This document shows, in pieces, positions 42,428 through 51,230 of a stretch of 64,000 bases of DNA. This DNA comes from Bryobacteraceae bacterium (GTDB lineage: Bacteria > Acidobacteriota > Terriglobia > Bryobacterales > Bryobacteraceae). Location: assembly GCA_025980665.1 (NCBI GenBank), contig JAICXC010000005.1:1-64000 (forward strand). Reading direction: 5' to 3'. Position 1 is the first letter of the stretch, and every line of letters begins with the position of its first letter. The notes below the pieces were generated by a model. It was not told the DNA's origin and ran no database searches. It saw nothing but the letters and a program-made list of their open reading frames with translations. The position numbers were made by a program, and so were the translations under genes.

Positions 42428-44587
42428 ATGAAAAAGCTTCTTATTCCGATATCCCTTTTCGCTGCTCTCTACGGTGTTCTTCAGTTGCCTGGGCAACAAG
42501 GTACAGCAGGACCGTTTACAGCCCAGCAGGCCGACGCCGGACGCGCGGCTTATCAAGCTAATTGCTCCGGATGCCACGCCGCGGATCTTTCGGGAATCGG
42601 AAATGCGCTGCCGCTCTCCGGTTTGCCGTTCACTGGCAGTTGGGGAAATCGCACCGTGGGCGATCTGGTCGGTTTCATGGAAGGCGCAATGCCGCCAAAC
42701 AATCCTGGTGGGCTGGGCGAGCAGAACTACCTGAACATCACCGCGTTTATCCTGCAATCGAACGGTGCGCGCGCGGGGAATCAGGTGCTTGCCGGGAATT
42801 CGACCGTCGCCATTCGTAGCGTGACCGGCCAAGTTGTAGCGCAGGTTCAAGGTGGACAGGGGAAACAGGGCAAGCAGGGCAAACAAGGCGGACCTGCTGC
42901 AGGCGGCCGTGGAGCCGCAGCGGCCGCGCCCCGAGGCCTGACCATTCCGGGAAACGTGAAGAACTACACGCCGGTAACCGACGCGATGATGCGCAACCCC
43001 GATCCCAGCGACTGGCTGATGATCCGGCACGACTATCGCGCCAACAACTACAGCACTCTGAACCAGATCACCTCGAACAATGTACAGGATCTGCGCCTGG
43101 TGTGGACGTGGGCGATGAATGAGGGCACCAATCAGCCGGCGCCGGTGGTCCACAACGGGACCATGTTCATCAATAACCCAGGCAATATCGTGCAGGCACT
43201 GGACGCTAAGACGGGTGAGCTGATCTGGGAGAATCGCATCGGCGACACGGCCACCGGCAACTCGCAGCGCGGCCTGGCGATTTACGACGACAAGGTCTAC
43301 GTGACAACCGGGTCGGCAGTGATCTACGCGCTGGATGCGCGAACCGGCAAGGAAGTGTGGCAGACCACGATCGGCGACCGCACCAACGGCACCTACAGCA
43401 CCAGCAGCGGACCCATCATCGCGAAAGGTAAAGTCATCCAAGGTCTGGGCGGCGGCCTGTGCGATCAGTATCGCGAGGAGAAGTGCTTCATCAGCGCCTA
43501 CGACGCGCAAACCGGAAAGCTGATCTGGAAGTTCTACACCATCGCCAAGACTGCCGATCCCGGCGGCGATTCCTGGGGTAAGCTGACGGACCTGTTCCGT
43601 GCGGGCGGCGATACCTGGATCACCGGGAGCGTCGATCTCGATCTAAACCTGACTTACTGGGGCGTCGCGCAGGCTAAGCCTTGGATGCGGGCAACCCGCG
43701 GATCCGGCAATGGCGCGACGAATTATGCCAATTCCACCGTGGCTCTTGATATCGATACGGGCAAGCTCAAATGGTGGTTTAACCATGCTCCGGGCGAAAC
43801 GCTGGATCTGGACGAGGTGTTTGAGCGAGTCTTGGTCGACGATGGCGGCCAGAAGTACGTCTTCAGCGCGGGCAAGGACGGCGTGCTCTGGAAACTGGAC
43901 CGCACGAATGGCAAGTACATCGGCCATAAGGAAACTGTTTTCCAGAACGTCTATGATTCCTTCGATCCCAAGACCGGGGAACCGCACTTCCGCAATGACA
44001 TCGTCGAGAATCAGATCGGTGAATGGGTGCAGGATTGCCCAACTTCCGAGGGCGGCCATAACTGGCACGCCATGAGCTATCACCAGCCGACCAACCAGAT
44101 CCTGATTCCGGTGTCCCAGAGCTGCCAGGAAATGAATCCTCAGAAAGTCGATTTCGTTGAAGGCGGCGGCAGCGGCGGCGGGGCGGCCCGGCGCTTCTTT
44201 GAGATGCCCGGCACCAACGGCAATGTTGGGAAGTTCGCGGCTTACGATGTCCGGACGCTCAAAGAGAATTGGAAACTCGAACAGCGCTCGCCCTTTATGA
44301 CCGCGATTCTTTCGACGGCCGGTGGGATCGCGTTTGTCGGCGACATGGACCGCTATTTCCGCGCGGTGGACGTGAAGAGCGGCAAAGTTCTGTGGGAGAC
44401 CCGCTTAGGCACATCCGTCCAAGGTTTCCCGCTGACATTCAGCGTGGGGGGTAAGCAGTACATCGCCGTCTCGACAGGACTCGGGGGCGGCAGCCCGCGC
44501 ATGGTGCCGGGCGTGCTGGCGCCCGAGGTACACTATCCGTCGAACGGGAACGCGTTGTACGTATTCGCGCTACCCGATCGACGGTAG
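42428..44587 (+). CDS. PQQ-dependent dehydrogenase with N-terminal cytochrome c domain
   Basis: A 719-residue periplasmic quinoprotein. A signal peptide is followed by a cytochrome c domain with C46-SG-C49-H50 ([16 protein letters not shown]) and a Gln/Gly/Lys-rich linker near residues 138-165. The rest is an eight-bladed propeller with quinoprotein W-motifs such as [23 protein letters not shown] and [12 protein letters not shown]. Domain order is cytochrome first, the reverse of type II alcohol dehydrogenases. A good AGGAGA site precedes the start. It probably oxidises an alcohol or sugar and hands electrons to its own haem; substrate unknown. Confidence 0.9.
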   Translation: MKKLLIPISLFAALYGVLQLPGQQGTAGPFTAQQADAGRAAYQANCSGCHAADLSGIGNALPLSGLPFTGSWGNRTVGDLVGFMEGAMPPNNPGGLGEQNYLNITAFILQSNGARAGNQVLAGNSTVAIRSVTGQVVAQVQGGQGKQGKQGKQGGPAAGGRGAAAAAPRGLTIPGNVKNYTPVTDAMMRNPDPSDWLMIRHDYRANNYSTLNQITSNNVQDLRLVWTWAMNEGTNQPAPVVHNGTMFINNPGNIVQALDAKTGELIWENRIGDTATGNSQRGLAIYDDKVYVTTGSAVIYALDARTGKEVWQTTIGDRTNGTYSTSSGPIIAKGKVIQGLGGGLCDQYREEKCFISAYDAQTGKLIWKFYTIAKTADPGGDSWGKLTDLFRAGGDTWITGSVDLDLNLTYWGVAQAKPWMRATRGSGNGATNYANSTVALDIDTGKLKWWFNHAPGETLDLDEVFERVLVDDGGQKYVFSAGKDGVLWKLDRTNGKYIGHKETVFQNVYDSFDPKTGEPHFRNDIVENQIGEWVQDCPTSEGGHNWHAMSYHQPTNQILIPVSQSCQEMNPQKVDFVEGGGSGGGAARRFFEMPGTNGNVGKFAAYDVRTLKENWKLEQRSPFMTAILSTAGGIAFVGDMDRYFRAVDVKSGKVLWETRLGTSVQGFPLTFSVGGKQYIAVSTGLGGGSPRMVPGVLAPEVHYPSNGNALYVFALPDRR

Positions 44588-44732
44588 ACGCTTCCGCGTT
44601 TACCCAACCAACGGTTGGCCGAAAACCACCAGGTGGCGAATTTCGACCGTTGCACAGTTGTGCCAACTCCCTATCTTTCAACCACTTACTGCGTGGCATC
44701 AAACATGCAGTACATGGTACGGAGAGTGAGTC

Positions 44733-45716
44733 ATGTATCGACGTATCGCAGTCATATTTTCCGTTGCGAGCTTTGCCACGGCAGCATTTGCTCAGGACTC
44801 CGGTGGGTGGCGGAAATTCGGAACCTCTTCCGCAGATCAGAGCTATGCCGTGAACCAGGCCGGGCCGGCTCAAAATGGGCCAATTCAAAACGGCGCTCCG
44901 CCTCCAAATTATTCGCAGGCGGCGCCGGTGCCATCCCAGCTCACGCTTCCCGCAGGCACGTTCGTGCGGGTGCGCATTAATGAAAAACTATCGAGCGACA
45001 AGAATCAACCGGGCGATCTCTTTACGGCGACTCTGGTGCAGCCGCTAATAGCGAACGGCTTGGTGATCGCACAACCCGGCCAAAACGTCGCCGGCCGAGT
45101 CACTGAAGCCGTGAAAGCAAAAGACGGTAACGGCAGGTCGCGCCTGGGCCTGGAGTTGACGGATATTAGCTTGGTCGATGGGCAACAGGCCACCATCCGC
45201 ACCCAGCTAATTGAATACCATCGCGCGAACAATGACGGCCGCGACACGGGCGTCGTGGTCGGCACGACCGCCGCTGGCGCTGCCATTGGCGCGGTCGCAG
45301 GCGGGGGCGTAGGAGCTGGAATCGGTGCGATCGGCGGAGCCCTGGCGGGCGCGATCGGCGTCATGGCCACACGCGGACATGCTACCGAAATACATCCGGA
45401 AGCGATGCTGACGTTCCGCACCCTAGGCCCGGTCTCCATTGCGACCGACCAATCCGGTGGCGCATTTCAACCGATGCCTCAGCGGAACTACCAGTCGTAT
45501 CAGGATCAGGTTCAGCCGCGGCAGAGTGCCGTTGCACCGCCAGCGCCGTATTACGGTTATGGCTACGGTTACTATGATCCTTACTACTATCCGTATTATG
45601 GCGGATTTTATGGTCCTGGCTTCGGCTTGGGATTCTATTCGCCGGGAATCATTATTCGCGGGGGCGGATTCCGTGGCGGTGGTTTCCGCGGCGGATTCCG
45701 TGGCGGGCGCCGTTAA
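44733..45716 (+). CDS. Exported glycine-zipper protein with Tyr/Gly-rich tail
   Basis: A 327-residue secreted protein. A signal peptide (AVIFSVASFATAAFAQ) is followed by a Gln/Asn/Pro-rich stretch, a beta domain (LPAGTFVRVRINEKLSSD ... GRVTEA), then a Gly/Ala zipper (VGTTAAGAAIGAVAGGG through GAIGVMATRG) with the tail EIHPEAMLTFRTLGPV. The end is very rich in Tyr, Gly and Arg (YYGYGYGYYDPYYYPYYGG; RGGGFRGG). The zipper-to-tail order matches the DUF3011 protein at 16149. A possible promoter is TTGCAC 44650-44655 and TATCTT 44672-44677. Probably outer-membrane; function unknown. Confidence 0.75.
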   Translation: MYRRIAVIFSVASFATAAFAQDSGGWRKFGTSSADQSYAVNQAGPAQNGPIQNGAPPPNYSQAAPVPSQLTLPAGTFVRVRINEKLSSDKNQPGDLFTATLVQPLIANGLVIAQPGQNVAGRVTEAVKAKDGNGRSRLGLELTDISLVDGQQATIRTQLIEYHRANNDGRDTGVVVGTTAAGAAIGAVAGGGVGAGIGAIGGALAGAIGVMATRGHATEIHPEAMLTFRTLGPVSIATDQSGGAFQPMPQRNYQSYQDQVQPRQSAVAPPAPYYGYGYGYYDPYYYPYYGGFYGPGFGLGFYSPGIIIRGGGFRGGGFRGGFRGGRR

Positions 45717-45734
45717 TCTAAGCGTAGAACCTAG

Positions 45735-45764
45735 TTCGCAAGACCTCCACCGCACGAGTACAAT
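45735..45764 (+). promoter_or_regulatory. Possible promoter embedded in the terminator hairpin, for the exported DinB gene
   Basis: TTCGCA at 45735-45740 and TACAAT at 45759-45764 are 18 bases apart. A transcript starting about 45771 would lack the 5' arm of the hairpin and begin just before the GGAGG ribosome site at 45772-45776. Confidence 0.35.
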
Positions 45765-45787
45765 GTGCAGTGGAGGTCTTTTCTTTT
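45740..45787 (+). terminator. Rho-independent terminator after the glycine-zipper gene
   Basis: An 11-bp perfect stem (45740-45750 with 45770-45780), an A-C mismatch and a further 4-bp inner stem are followed by TTTCTTTT. The 3' arm includes the GGAGG ribosome site of the next gene. Confidence 0.82.
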
Positions 45788-46364
45788 GCGTACCTATGCA
45801 TTGCTCGCCGTCCTCGCCGTTTCACAGGTGACCGCTCCTGCCGCATTCGGGGCTGAAGGACTCGCTAAAGTTTTCGATGACCAGGTATCCACAGTGGAAC
45901 GGGAGGTCCTCGGCCTGGCGCAGAAAATGCCCGCCGATAAGTACGACTTCGCCCCAACCAGCCCCGGCACCTTCACTGGCGTCCGCACCTACGCCCTGCA
46001 AGTACGCCACATTGCGACCTACATCTACCGGATCGCTGCGTCCGTTTCGGGCGAAAAGGCGCCCGTCGAGATCGGACCCACAGATAATGGTCCGGATACG
46101 CTCAAGACCAAGGATCAGATCATCGACTACTTCAAGGGCGCGCTGGCCTTCGCTCACAAAGCCATGGGCACGCTCAACGAGAAGAACATGTTCGACCAGG
46201 TACCCTCGCCTTTCGGACGCGGAACGATGACGCGCATTGCCGCAGCCGCCTTCCTGGGCCAACACAGCTACGATCACTATGGACAGATGGTCGTGTATAG
46301 CCGTATGAACGGCGTGATTCCCGGCGGTGGTGCGCCTCCTGCCGGTAAGGGCAAAGAGAAGTAG
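45786..46364 (+). CDS. Exported DinB-family protein
   Basis: A 192-residue DinB-like four-helix protein that carries a signal peptide (TYALLAVLAVSQVTAPAAFGAE). Conserved histidines are in LQVRHIATYIYRI, FAHKAMGTLNEKN and GQHSYDHYGQMVVYSRMNG. The TTG at 45786 is preferred because GGAGG lies nine bases upstream and the signal peptide begins there; a GTG at 45765 is in frame. DinB proteins are normally cytosolic, so the secreted form is unusual. Function unknown; metal binding by the three histidines is expected. Confidence 0.8.
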   Translation: MRTYALLAVLAVSQVTAPAAFGAEGLAKVFDDQVSTVEREVLGLAQKMPADKYDFAPTSPGTFTGVRTYALQVRHIATYIYRIAASVSGEKAPVEIGPTDNGPDTLKTKDQIIDYFKGALAFAHKAMGTLNEKNMFDQVPSPFGRGTMTRIAAAAFLGQHSYDHYGQMVVYSRMNGVIPGGGAPPAGKGKEK

Positions 46365-46375
46365 TCAATACCGCT

Positions 46376-47197
46376 TTACGGCTTCACGGCCCAAGCTCCG
46401 AACTGGGTGGGGCCAATCAACTGCGCTCCCAGCGAAACTGCTTCCCGCTCCATCCGGGCTGCCAGCGTTTCGACTTCCAGTTCGGCAGCCGTAGCTAAGC
46501 CAAAGTGCTCGATTCGCGGTAACAGACTGCGAACGGTATCGGCGATCCATCCAAAGACGTAGGAGTCCGGCTCGCCTCCCACTGGTATCTCTGCCTGGAT
46601 CGTGGGCCAGGGCAAACCGGCATCCAGGAAGGTTCGCGACAGGCGCCTGCCGAAATCCGGCGGATTCCCTCCGCGCCGGAAGGCTTCGCTCATGATCGTA
46701 TAAGTGCGCATCCACAACGGCGCTTCGGGCCACGGCGGAACCACTTGACCGAAATCTAGCTCGTGGAAGATCAATCGCCCGCCGGGCTTCACCAGCGATG
46801 CTACGTGACGCAGCGTGGCGGCTGGATCGGCTTGATATAGCAATACGTAGCGGCCCACCGCAGCGTCGAATAACTCGCCGCTTTTAAGTTCTTCCAAATG
46901 GATTTGTTCGAATTTCACATAGTCCGCACAACCTTGCTTGATCGCACGTTCGTGGGCGCGAGCCAGCGCCTGCGCGTCACGATCGACGCCCAGGACGCTG
47001 CCTTTGGGGCCAACAAGATCGGCGACCAGCAGGGAAACATCCCCCATGCCACAACCGAGATCGAGCACGCGCATGCCTGGTGCGAGCCCACCGGCGCGGA
47101 AAAAACGTTCGGTCCATCCTCGCAGGAGGGCGGCTTGCTTCAAAAGGCGTTTCTGTTCATGCTCGGAGTATCCGAGGACATAGTCGGGAGCGGACAT
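46376..47197 (-). CDS. Class I SAM-dependent methyltransferase (UbiE-like)
   Basis: A 273-residue cytosolic methyltransferase. The SAM motif is MRVLDLGCGMGDVSLLVADL, followed by GVDRDAQAL and the motif II/III pieces LFDAAVGRYVLLYQADPAA and GGRLIFHELDFGQ. No signal peptide. Its ATG overlaps the stop of the upstream amidohydrolase gene by one base (TAATG), so the two are translated together. The substrate is unknown. Confidence 0.88.
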   Translation of the reverse strand: MSAPDYVLGYSEHEQKRLLKQAALLRGWTERFFRAGGLAPGMRVLDLGCGMGDVSLLVADLVGPKGSVLGVDRDAQALARAHERAIKQGCADYVKFEQIHLEELKSGELFDAAVGRYVLLYQADPAATLRHVASLVKPGGRLIFHELDFGQVVPPWPEAPLWMRTYTIMSEAFRRGGNPPDFGRRLSRTFLDAGLPWPTIQAEIPVGGEPDSYVFGWIADTVRSLLPRIEHFGLATAAELEVETLAARMEREAVSLGAQLIGPTQFGAWAVKP

Positions 47198-48822
47198 TAG
47201 CGCGTTTCCTCGTGGACTACTTTGCCGTCGACAACGGTCAGTACGGACTTCAGCTTCTTGATGGCTTCATCGGACACCTTGGCGGGATCTAGATAATCGT
47301 CGCTCAGCACGGCCACATCGGCGAGCTTACCGACCTCTATGGTTCCCAGCTTGTTCTCTTCGTGCGTGTACCAGCCGTTTTCCGATGTGTACAGCCGCAG
47401 CGCTTCGAGGCGCGTCAACTGCTGGCCAGGGTTGATCATTTCACCCGCCGAATTTTTGCCGGTGACCATGTAATAGATCTCGAGCCACGGGTCGAACACC
47501 GATACGGCAGCCGCATCCGATCCCGCGCCTACATGAATGCCGCTATCGACGATGGTGCGGAAGGGAGGTCCACCATTTTGCGGCGTGCCGCCCAGATACA
47601 GCCAGCCGTGCACGGCAACACCCGCGCCGATGGCCTTCAGACGGTCAAGTGTGGGCTTGTCGATCTTGGGGACATGTCCGATCGACCAGTGCAGGTCCTT
47701 GATCGGCGTCACGGCGTTGACCTTTTCGAAGGTCTCGGTCGTAAACTTGTCCTCATTCAGCGATAGTGTGTGCTGCTGGAACGCCCAGCCGTATTTGGCT
47801 ACCAGTTGCAGCGCGGTTTCATAGTTCGCCGGACCACCTTGCGCGGTGACGCGCCAGGCCGCTGCAAATTCGCCGATACCCGAAGTCTTCAGCATGTCGT
47901 CGCCGAAATCGGGGAAGTTGTTTAGCAGACGTTGTTTCAGGATAGGGACGTCGGGCCGCGTGTCCTGTGTCAAATAGAAAATACGCAGGCGATGTGTCAT
48001 CTTGCCTTCGCGGTGCAGCGCCATGAAGGCGTCATACATGGTCCAGGGATTCAGGCTCTCGACGCTCTCGGCCTGTGCGGCGTCCTGCATATCGGGCGTA
48101 CCGGGAATGGTGAACGCGCCCATGTCGACACTGGTGGTCAACCCGAAACTGATCAGGTAAGTCATCGCGTCCATGGTGCCGCGCTTCATATCCTCGAAGG
48201 TCTGAAGAGCGCGCAGTGCGTTGAGCGCGGCGTTAAATCCCGGCCCGGCGATCCCGCCCGTAGGACTCACCATGATGCCTTTCGATTCGAAAAACGCTTT
48301 GCCGCGGCTGTTGGTGACGGTTCCACCACCATTCAGAAGATATGGATGATCCGGGAGTGCCGCATCCAGCTCGGCCAGCGTCGGCAGGCGTTTTTCCGTG
48401 ACCTGCTTGGCATTGAAATCGCCCAGTGTGGTGATGAAGGATCCAGCCGGCACGGTCTTGGCCTTGGCTTTGAGCATGGCCTGAATGTCGGCGATCGACG
48501 CCGCGGTTTCCAGGCGAATGTCGTATCCGGGGCGCATACCCAGCAGCACAATGTGGTTATGATTGTCGATCAGGCCGGGAACGACGGTGCGGCCGCGAAG
48601 ATTGATGGTCCTGGTGCATGGACTGGTGCGGGTGTCGCCAGTCTTACCGACGGCGGCGAACTTGCCATCCTGGATGACGATATCCGACACGACGGTGTTC
48701 TGCTTGTCGAGCGTCATGATCTTCCCATTGGTCAAATGGAGATCGCGCGATCCAGTACAGGTGTTCTGGCCGAAGGCGTGGCCGGCGAGCAATACGGCAG
48801 TCAGGGCTAGGTAGCGTTGCAT
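47197..48822 (-). CDS. Exported YtcJ-like amidohydrolase
   Basis: A 541-residue secreted metal-dependent hydrolase of the amidohydrolase-3 group. A signal peptide (YLALTAVLLAGHAFGQ) precedes the N-terminal beta strands, then GLIDNHNHIVLLGM with the HxH metal ligands. Later histidines are in WAFQQHTLSLNE and HWSIGHVPKI, and the metal-binding Asp is in GAGSDAAAVSVFDPW. C-terminal LGTIEVGKLADVAVLSDDY is the usual composite-domain end. ATG 48822 is preferred. The coupled methyltransferase is downstream. Confidence 0.87.
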   Translation of the reverse strand: MQRYLALTAVLLAGHAFGQNTCTGSRDLHLTNGKIMTLDKQNTVVSDIVIQDGKFAAVGKTGDTRTSPCTRTINLRGRTVVPGLIDNHNHIVLLGMRPGYDIRLETAASIADIQAMLKAKAKTVPAGSFITTLGDFNAKQVTEKRLPTLAELDAALPDHPYLLNGGGTVTNSRGKAFFESKGIMVSPTGGIAGPGFNAALNALRALQTFEDMKRGTMDAMTYLISFGLTTSVDMGAFTIPGTPDMQDAAQAESVESLNPWTMYDAFMALHREGKMTHRLRIFYLTQDTRPDVPILKQRLLNNFPDFGDDMLKTSGIGEFAAAWRVTAQGGPANYETALQLVAKYGWAFQQHTLSLNEDKFTTETFEKVNAVTPIKDLHWSIGHVPKIDKPTLDRLKAIGAGVAVHGWLYLGGTPQNGGPPFRTIVDSGIHVGAGSDAAAVSVFDPWLEIYYMVTGKNSAGEMINPGQQLTRLEALRLYTSENGWYTHEENKLGTIEVGKLADVAVLSDDYLDPAKVSDEAIKKLKSVLTVVDGKVVHEETR

Positions 48823-48916
48823 CAAACATATATTACTTCCAAAGCTATAGAATCTCGCTACGCCCGGCAGGTTGAGCGATCATTCCCTCGCCGACGGCCA
48901 GTCAAAGTACGTTAAA

Positions 48917-49276
48917 TTACGGCAGAGCGTTGTATAAACGCTCGTCGAAAGGGCTTCCCAGTCCCATTTGAAGTTGATCCCGGAAGGCCTTGCTATGCGG
49001 AGCGGTCAGATGTGCATCATACGCCTGCTTGCTCTTCCACACTTCGACGATCGCGAAGTGATTCGCACGCGCGACATCCCGTAGGGCTTCGAAGCGGACG
49101 AACCCGGCGTCCTTGCGATTGTCGGCCGCGAACTGTTGCAGAAGTTTAGCAGTGGTGTCGGCAAAATTTGGATACACATCGACATAGGTAACTACGTGCA
49201 GTTGCGGCTCGGCTTTCTGCTGCGCAAACAAGACGCCGACCGTCACCAGAATAATTAGCAAAGTAATGTATCTCAT
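48917..49276 (-). CDS. Exported antibiotic-biosynthesis-monooxygenase-like (ABM) small protein
   Basis: A 119-residue secreted protein. A signal peptide (YITLLIILVTVGVLFAQQ) is followed by a single dimeric alpha-beta-barrel domain: VVTYVDVYPNFADTTAKLLQQFAADNRKDAGFVRFEALRD, then FAIVEVWKSKQAYDAHLTAPHSKAFRD, typical of ABM/YgiN enzymes. GGAGG in the tail of the preceding gene serves as its ribosome site, and the start overlaps that gene's stop (TGATG). Members bind quinones or haem; the substrate is unknown. Confidence 0.85.
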   Translation of the reverse strand: MRYITLLIILVTVGVLFAQQKAEPQLHVVTYVDVYPNFADTTAKLLQQFAADNRKDAGFVRFEALRDVARANHFAIVEVWKSKQAYDAHLTAPHSKAFRDQLQMGLGSPFDERLYNALP

Positions 49277-50778
49277 CACGGTAAACCTCCCATTTCCGTC
49301 GCGAACAGCATCGCCATGGCGCCCCCGCGCGGGTCTGGGCCTAAAATCGCCTCGCGATGCAGATAATCCTCTGAAGTCTTTTGCTTGTTGGTGGATTCGC
49401 ACACATCCACTAACTGGCCGTCTCTCCCCACTCGCGCAGAAACGGCGCTAAACGCCCGATCGACGCGAGGCTGATAGGCCGCCGGGTCCAGCCAACCTTT
49501 GCGGATGCCGCGCTCCATCGCCATTCCGATCATCGCCGTCGCCGACGTTTCGGCGTACGATCCAGGCTGATCGATCACCTCGTGCCACATGCCGTCTTCG
49601 TCCTGAAATTTAGCCAGGATGAACATGTGCTGCTGGAACTCGGCCATCATGTGCTGATACGCAAAGTGGTCCTTGGGAAAATCGGAAAGCGCGAGCGCAA
49701 GGCCCAGCGCGGGAAAAGCATTCCCGCGTCCCCAAGCGGCGTCGGTCAGAGGCGAGTGGCGATATAACCCATCCGGCCGCAATACCAGCTTTTGCATGAA
49801 GGCGAAATGGCGCGCGGCCAGATCGAAGTACTTTCGCTCGCCCGTCAGCTTGCCGGCTTTCACTACCAGAGGCGTCGCCATGAAAATCGAATCCGACATC
49901 TCGTCATGAAACGGCATGGACTCGCGCATCTCTCCCGTTTCAGCGAATCCCAGGTCGGCGGCCTTACGAACCAGCTCGATGTAGGCTTTGTTGCCGGTGC
50001 GCTCGGCCAATTCAGCGAACACCAGGTGTCCGGCCAGCGTCAGCGAATTTGCCCGATTCAGAACGTTGCGAGAAGGATCCAGATAGGGCGCCGCCAGCTT
50101 CTCCACGTTCGCGACGTGTCCCAGCCGCATCTGCGCGATCAGCGCCATGCCGGGAATATAGGTGAGCTGATTGAAGTCGTGCCCGAAGTACTGCCCCAGC
50201 TCCTCGGCTAGCTGTTGCGGCGAACGCGCGCGCCTGCGGTTGATCTCGGCGTGTGCTTCCGAAAATCGAAGATCGCGCGGCAGCGACAAGAGCGTGGTCG
50301 GACGAGCCATGATGATCACGCGCGCCGGGATGCGGCCCACGCCGGCAACCGCGTTCGTAGAGAGTGCATGCGCTAAGCCAGCATCGGCGCCGCCCACGAT
50401 CAGCACCAGGTCCGGCGCCTGGAGCGCGATCCATCGCCACAGTACATGAGACTCGGCATTTTCCCGGTACGCGACACCCGTCGGCGGGAAAACCAGAGGG
50501 CTCTTATCGGGATTCGCCAGGGGAATCGCCAGCACATGAAAGCGGCGGCGGCTCGGCGGGCTGGATTCCAAATCCTCTACCTCGGAGGCGATTACGTGCT
50601 CCGATTCGCTGCTGCCGTTCAGTCCACCGATCAGCAGTACGGTGGGCGCAGTGGGAGCCGCCGCAACTACCAGCGCTTCGATAGGCTTCCCGCTGGCGCT
50701 GAGGCCGATGATCCTGTGCTCGGCGCCCAAAAGGGGAATCGCCAGAAGAATCACCGTCCATGTTGTTCGAGCGATCAC
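49276..50778 (-). CDS. Degenerate M14-like domain fused to a GH105-like glycoside hydrolase
   Basis: A 500-residue exported protein. The GTG at 50778 starts a signal peptide (TTWTVILLAIPLLGAEH) and has AGG upstream. Residues about 20-200 resemble a zinc carboxypeptidase fold (VLLIGGLNGSSESEHV; IPLANPDKS; NAESHVLWRWIALQAPDLVLIVGG), but the expected zinc histidines are absent. From about residue 205 it is an unsaturated-rhamnogalacturonyl-hydrolase-like barrel with DAAWGRGNAFPALGLAL, DGMWHEVIDQPGSYAETSATAMIG and a C-terminal helix. It probably acts on pectin-derived disaccharides in the periplasm. Coupled (TGATG) to the ABM-like gene. Confidence 0.8.
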   Translation of the reverse strand: MIARTTWTVILLAIPLLGAEHRIIGLSASGKPIEALVVAAAPTAPTVLLIGGLNGSSESEHVIASEVEDLESSPPSRRRFHVLAIPLANPDKSPLVFPPTGVAYRENAESHVLWRWIALQAPDLVLIVGGADAGLAHALSTNAVAGVGRIPARVIIMARPTTLLSLPRDLRFSEAHAEINRRRARSPQQLAEELGQYFGHDFNQLTYIPGMALIAQMRLGHVANVEKLAAPYLDPSRNVLNRANSLTLAGHLVFAELAERTGNKAYIELVRKAADLGFAETGEMRESMPFHDEMSDSIFMATPLVVKAGKLTGERKYFDLAARHFAFMQKLVLRPDGLYRHSPLTDAAWGRGNAFPALGLALALSDFPKDHFAYQHMMAEFQQHMFILAKFQDEDGMWHEVIDQPGSYAETSATAMIGMAMERGIRKGWLDPAAYQPRVDRAFSAVSARVGRDGQLVDVCESTNKQKTSEDYLHREAILGPDPRGGAMAMLFATEMGGLP

Positions 50779-51230
50779 GTAAAGCCTGACGTAAATTGTA
50801 CTGCTGTTCGCGGTTGAATCCACGAAAACCCGAGCGTATCATGAAGCGGCTTGCGGAACCGCGTATTTCTACGCCTTCTAGCCGCCTTGGGGATTCGGCC
50901 GAGCGCCGTCTCACTCCGCTCCAGCGAAATCATGGACGCCGCCGAAAACACCCTGGGCGGATCGAATCTCAATGAGCAGCCTCAGTAGGTACCAATGGAC
51001 TAGGACGGATGCGCCAACCTCCCCAAAAAGTCTGGTTTTCGGGATTTTCCACTCAGAAAATCCCATGCGCTGGATATCCGGCGGTCTCGATCTGCATGCA
51101 AGCCTCCATATTGTAAAAGTTCATCCAAGGACAAGCATTTATGGGCCTTTTCAATTGACAAGCAGCCTGACCTGAAGTAACATCACCGAGGATAGGGGCC
51201 ACTCGGCCTCGTTCATTTTGGGGGGCATTC
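50779..51230. other. Intergenic region before the TonB-dependent receptor gene
   Basis: About 450 bases without a supported gene between divergent genes. It holds one clear hairpin (51041-51064) and a G-run (GGGGGG) ribosome site directly before the receptor start. A short minus-strand reading frame within it has no ribosome site or recognisable sequence. No confident promoter hexamers were seen, so any regulator site is undetermined. Confidence 0.6.
51041..51064. promoter_or_regulatory. 9-bp inverted repeat in the receptor leader
   Basis: GGGATTTTC at 51041-51049 and GAAAATCCC at 51056-51064 form a perfect hairpin with a six-base loop. There is no T run after it, so an operator or an mRNA structure is more likely than a terminator. 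Confidence 0.45.

Noticed and set aside
42311-43510. 399-codon minus-strand frame opposite the CHRD and quinoprotein genes
   Set aside because: Antisense shadow of a haem and PQQ propeller gene; no ribosome site or motif.
50775-50972. Short minus-strand frame in the intergenic region before TonB receptor 1
   Set aside because: No ribosome site, no recognisable sequence and it overlaps the signal-peptide start of the GH105 fusion gene.
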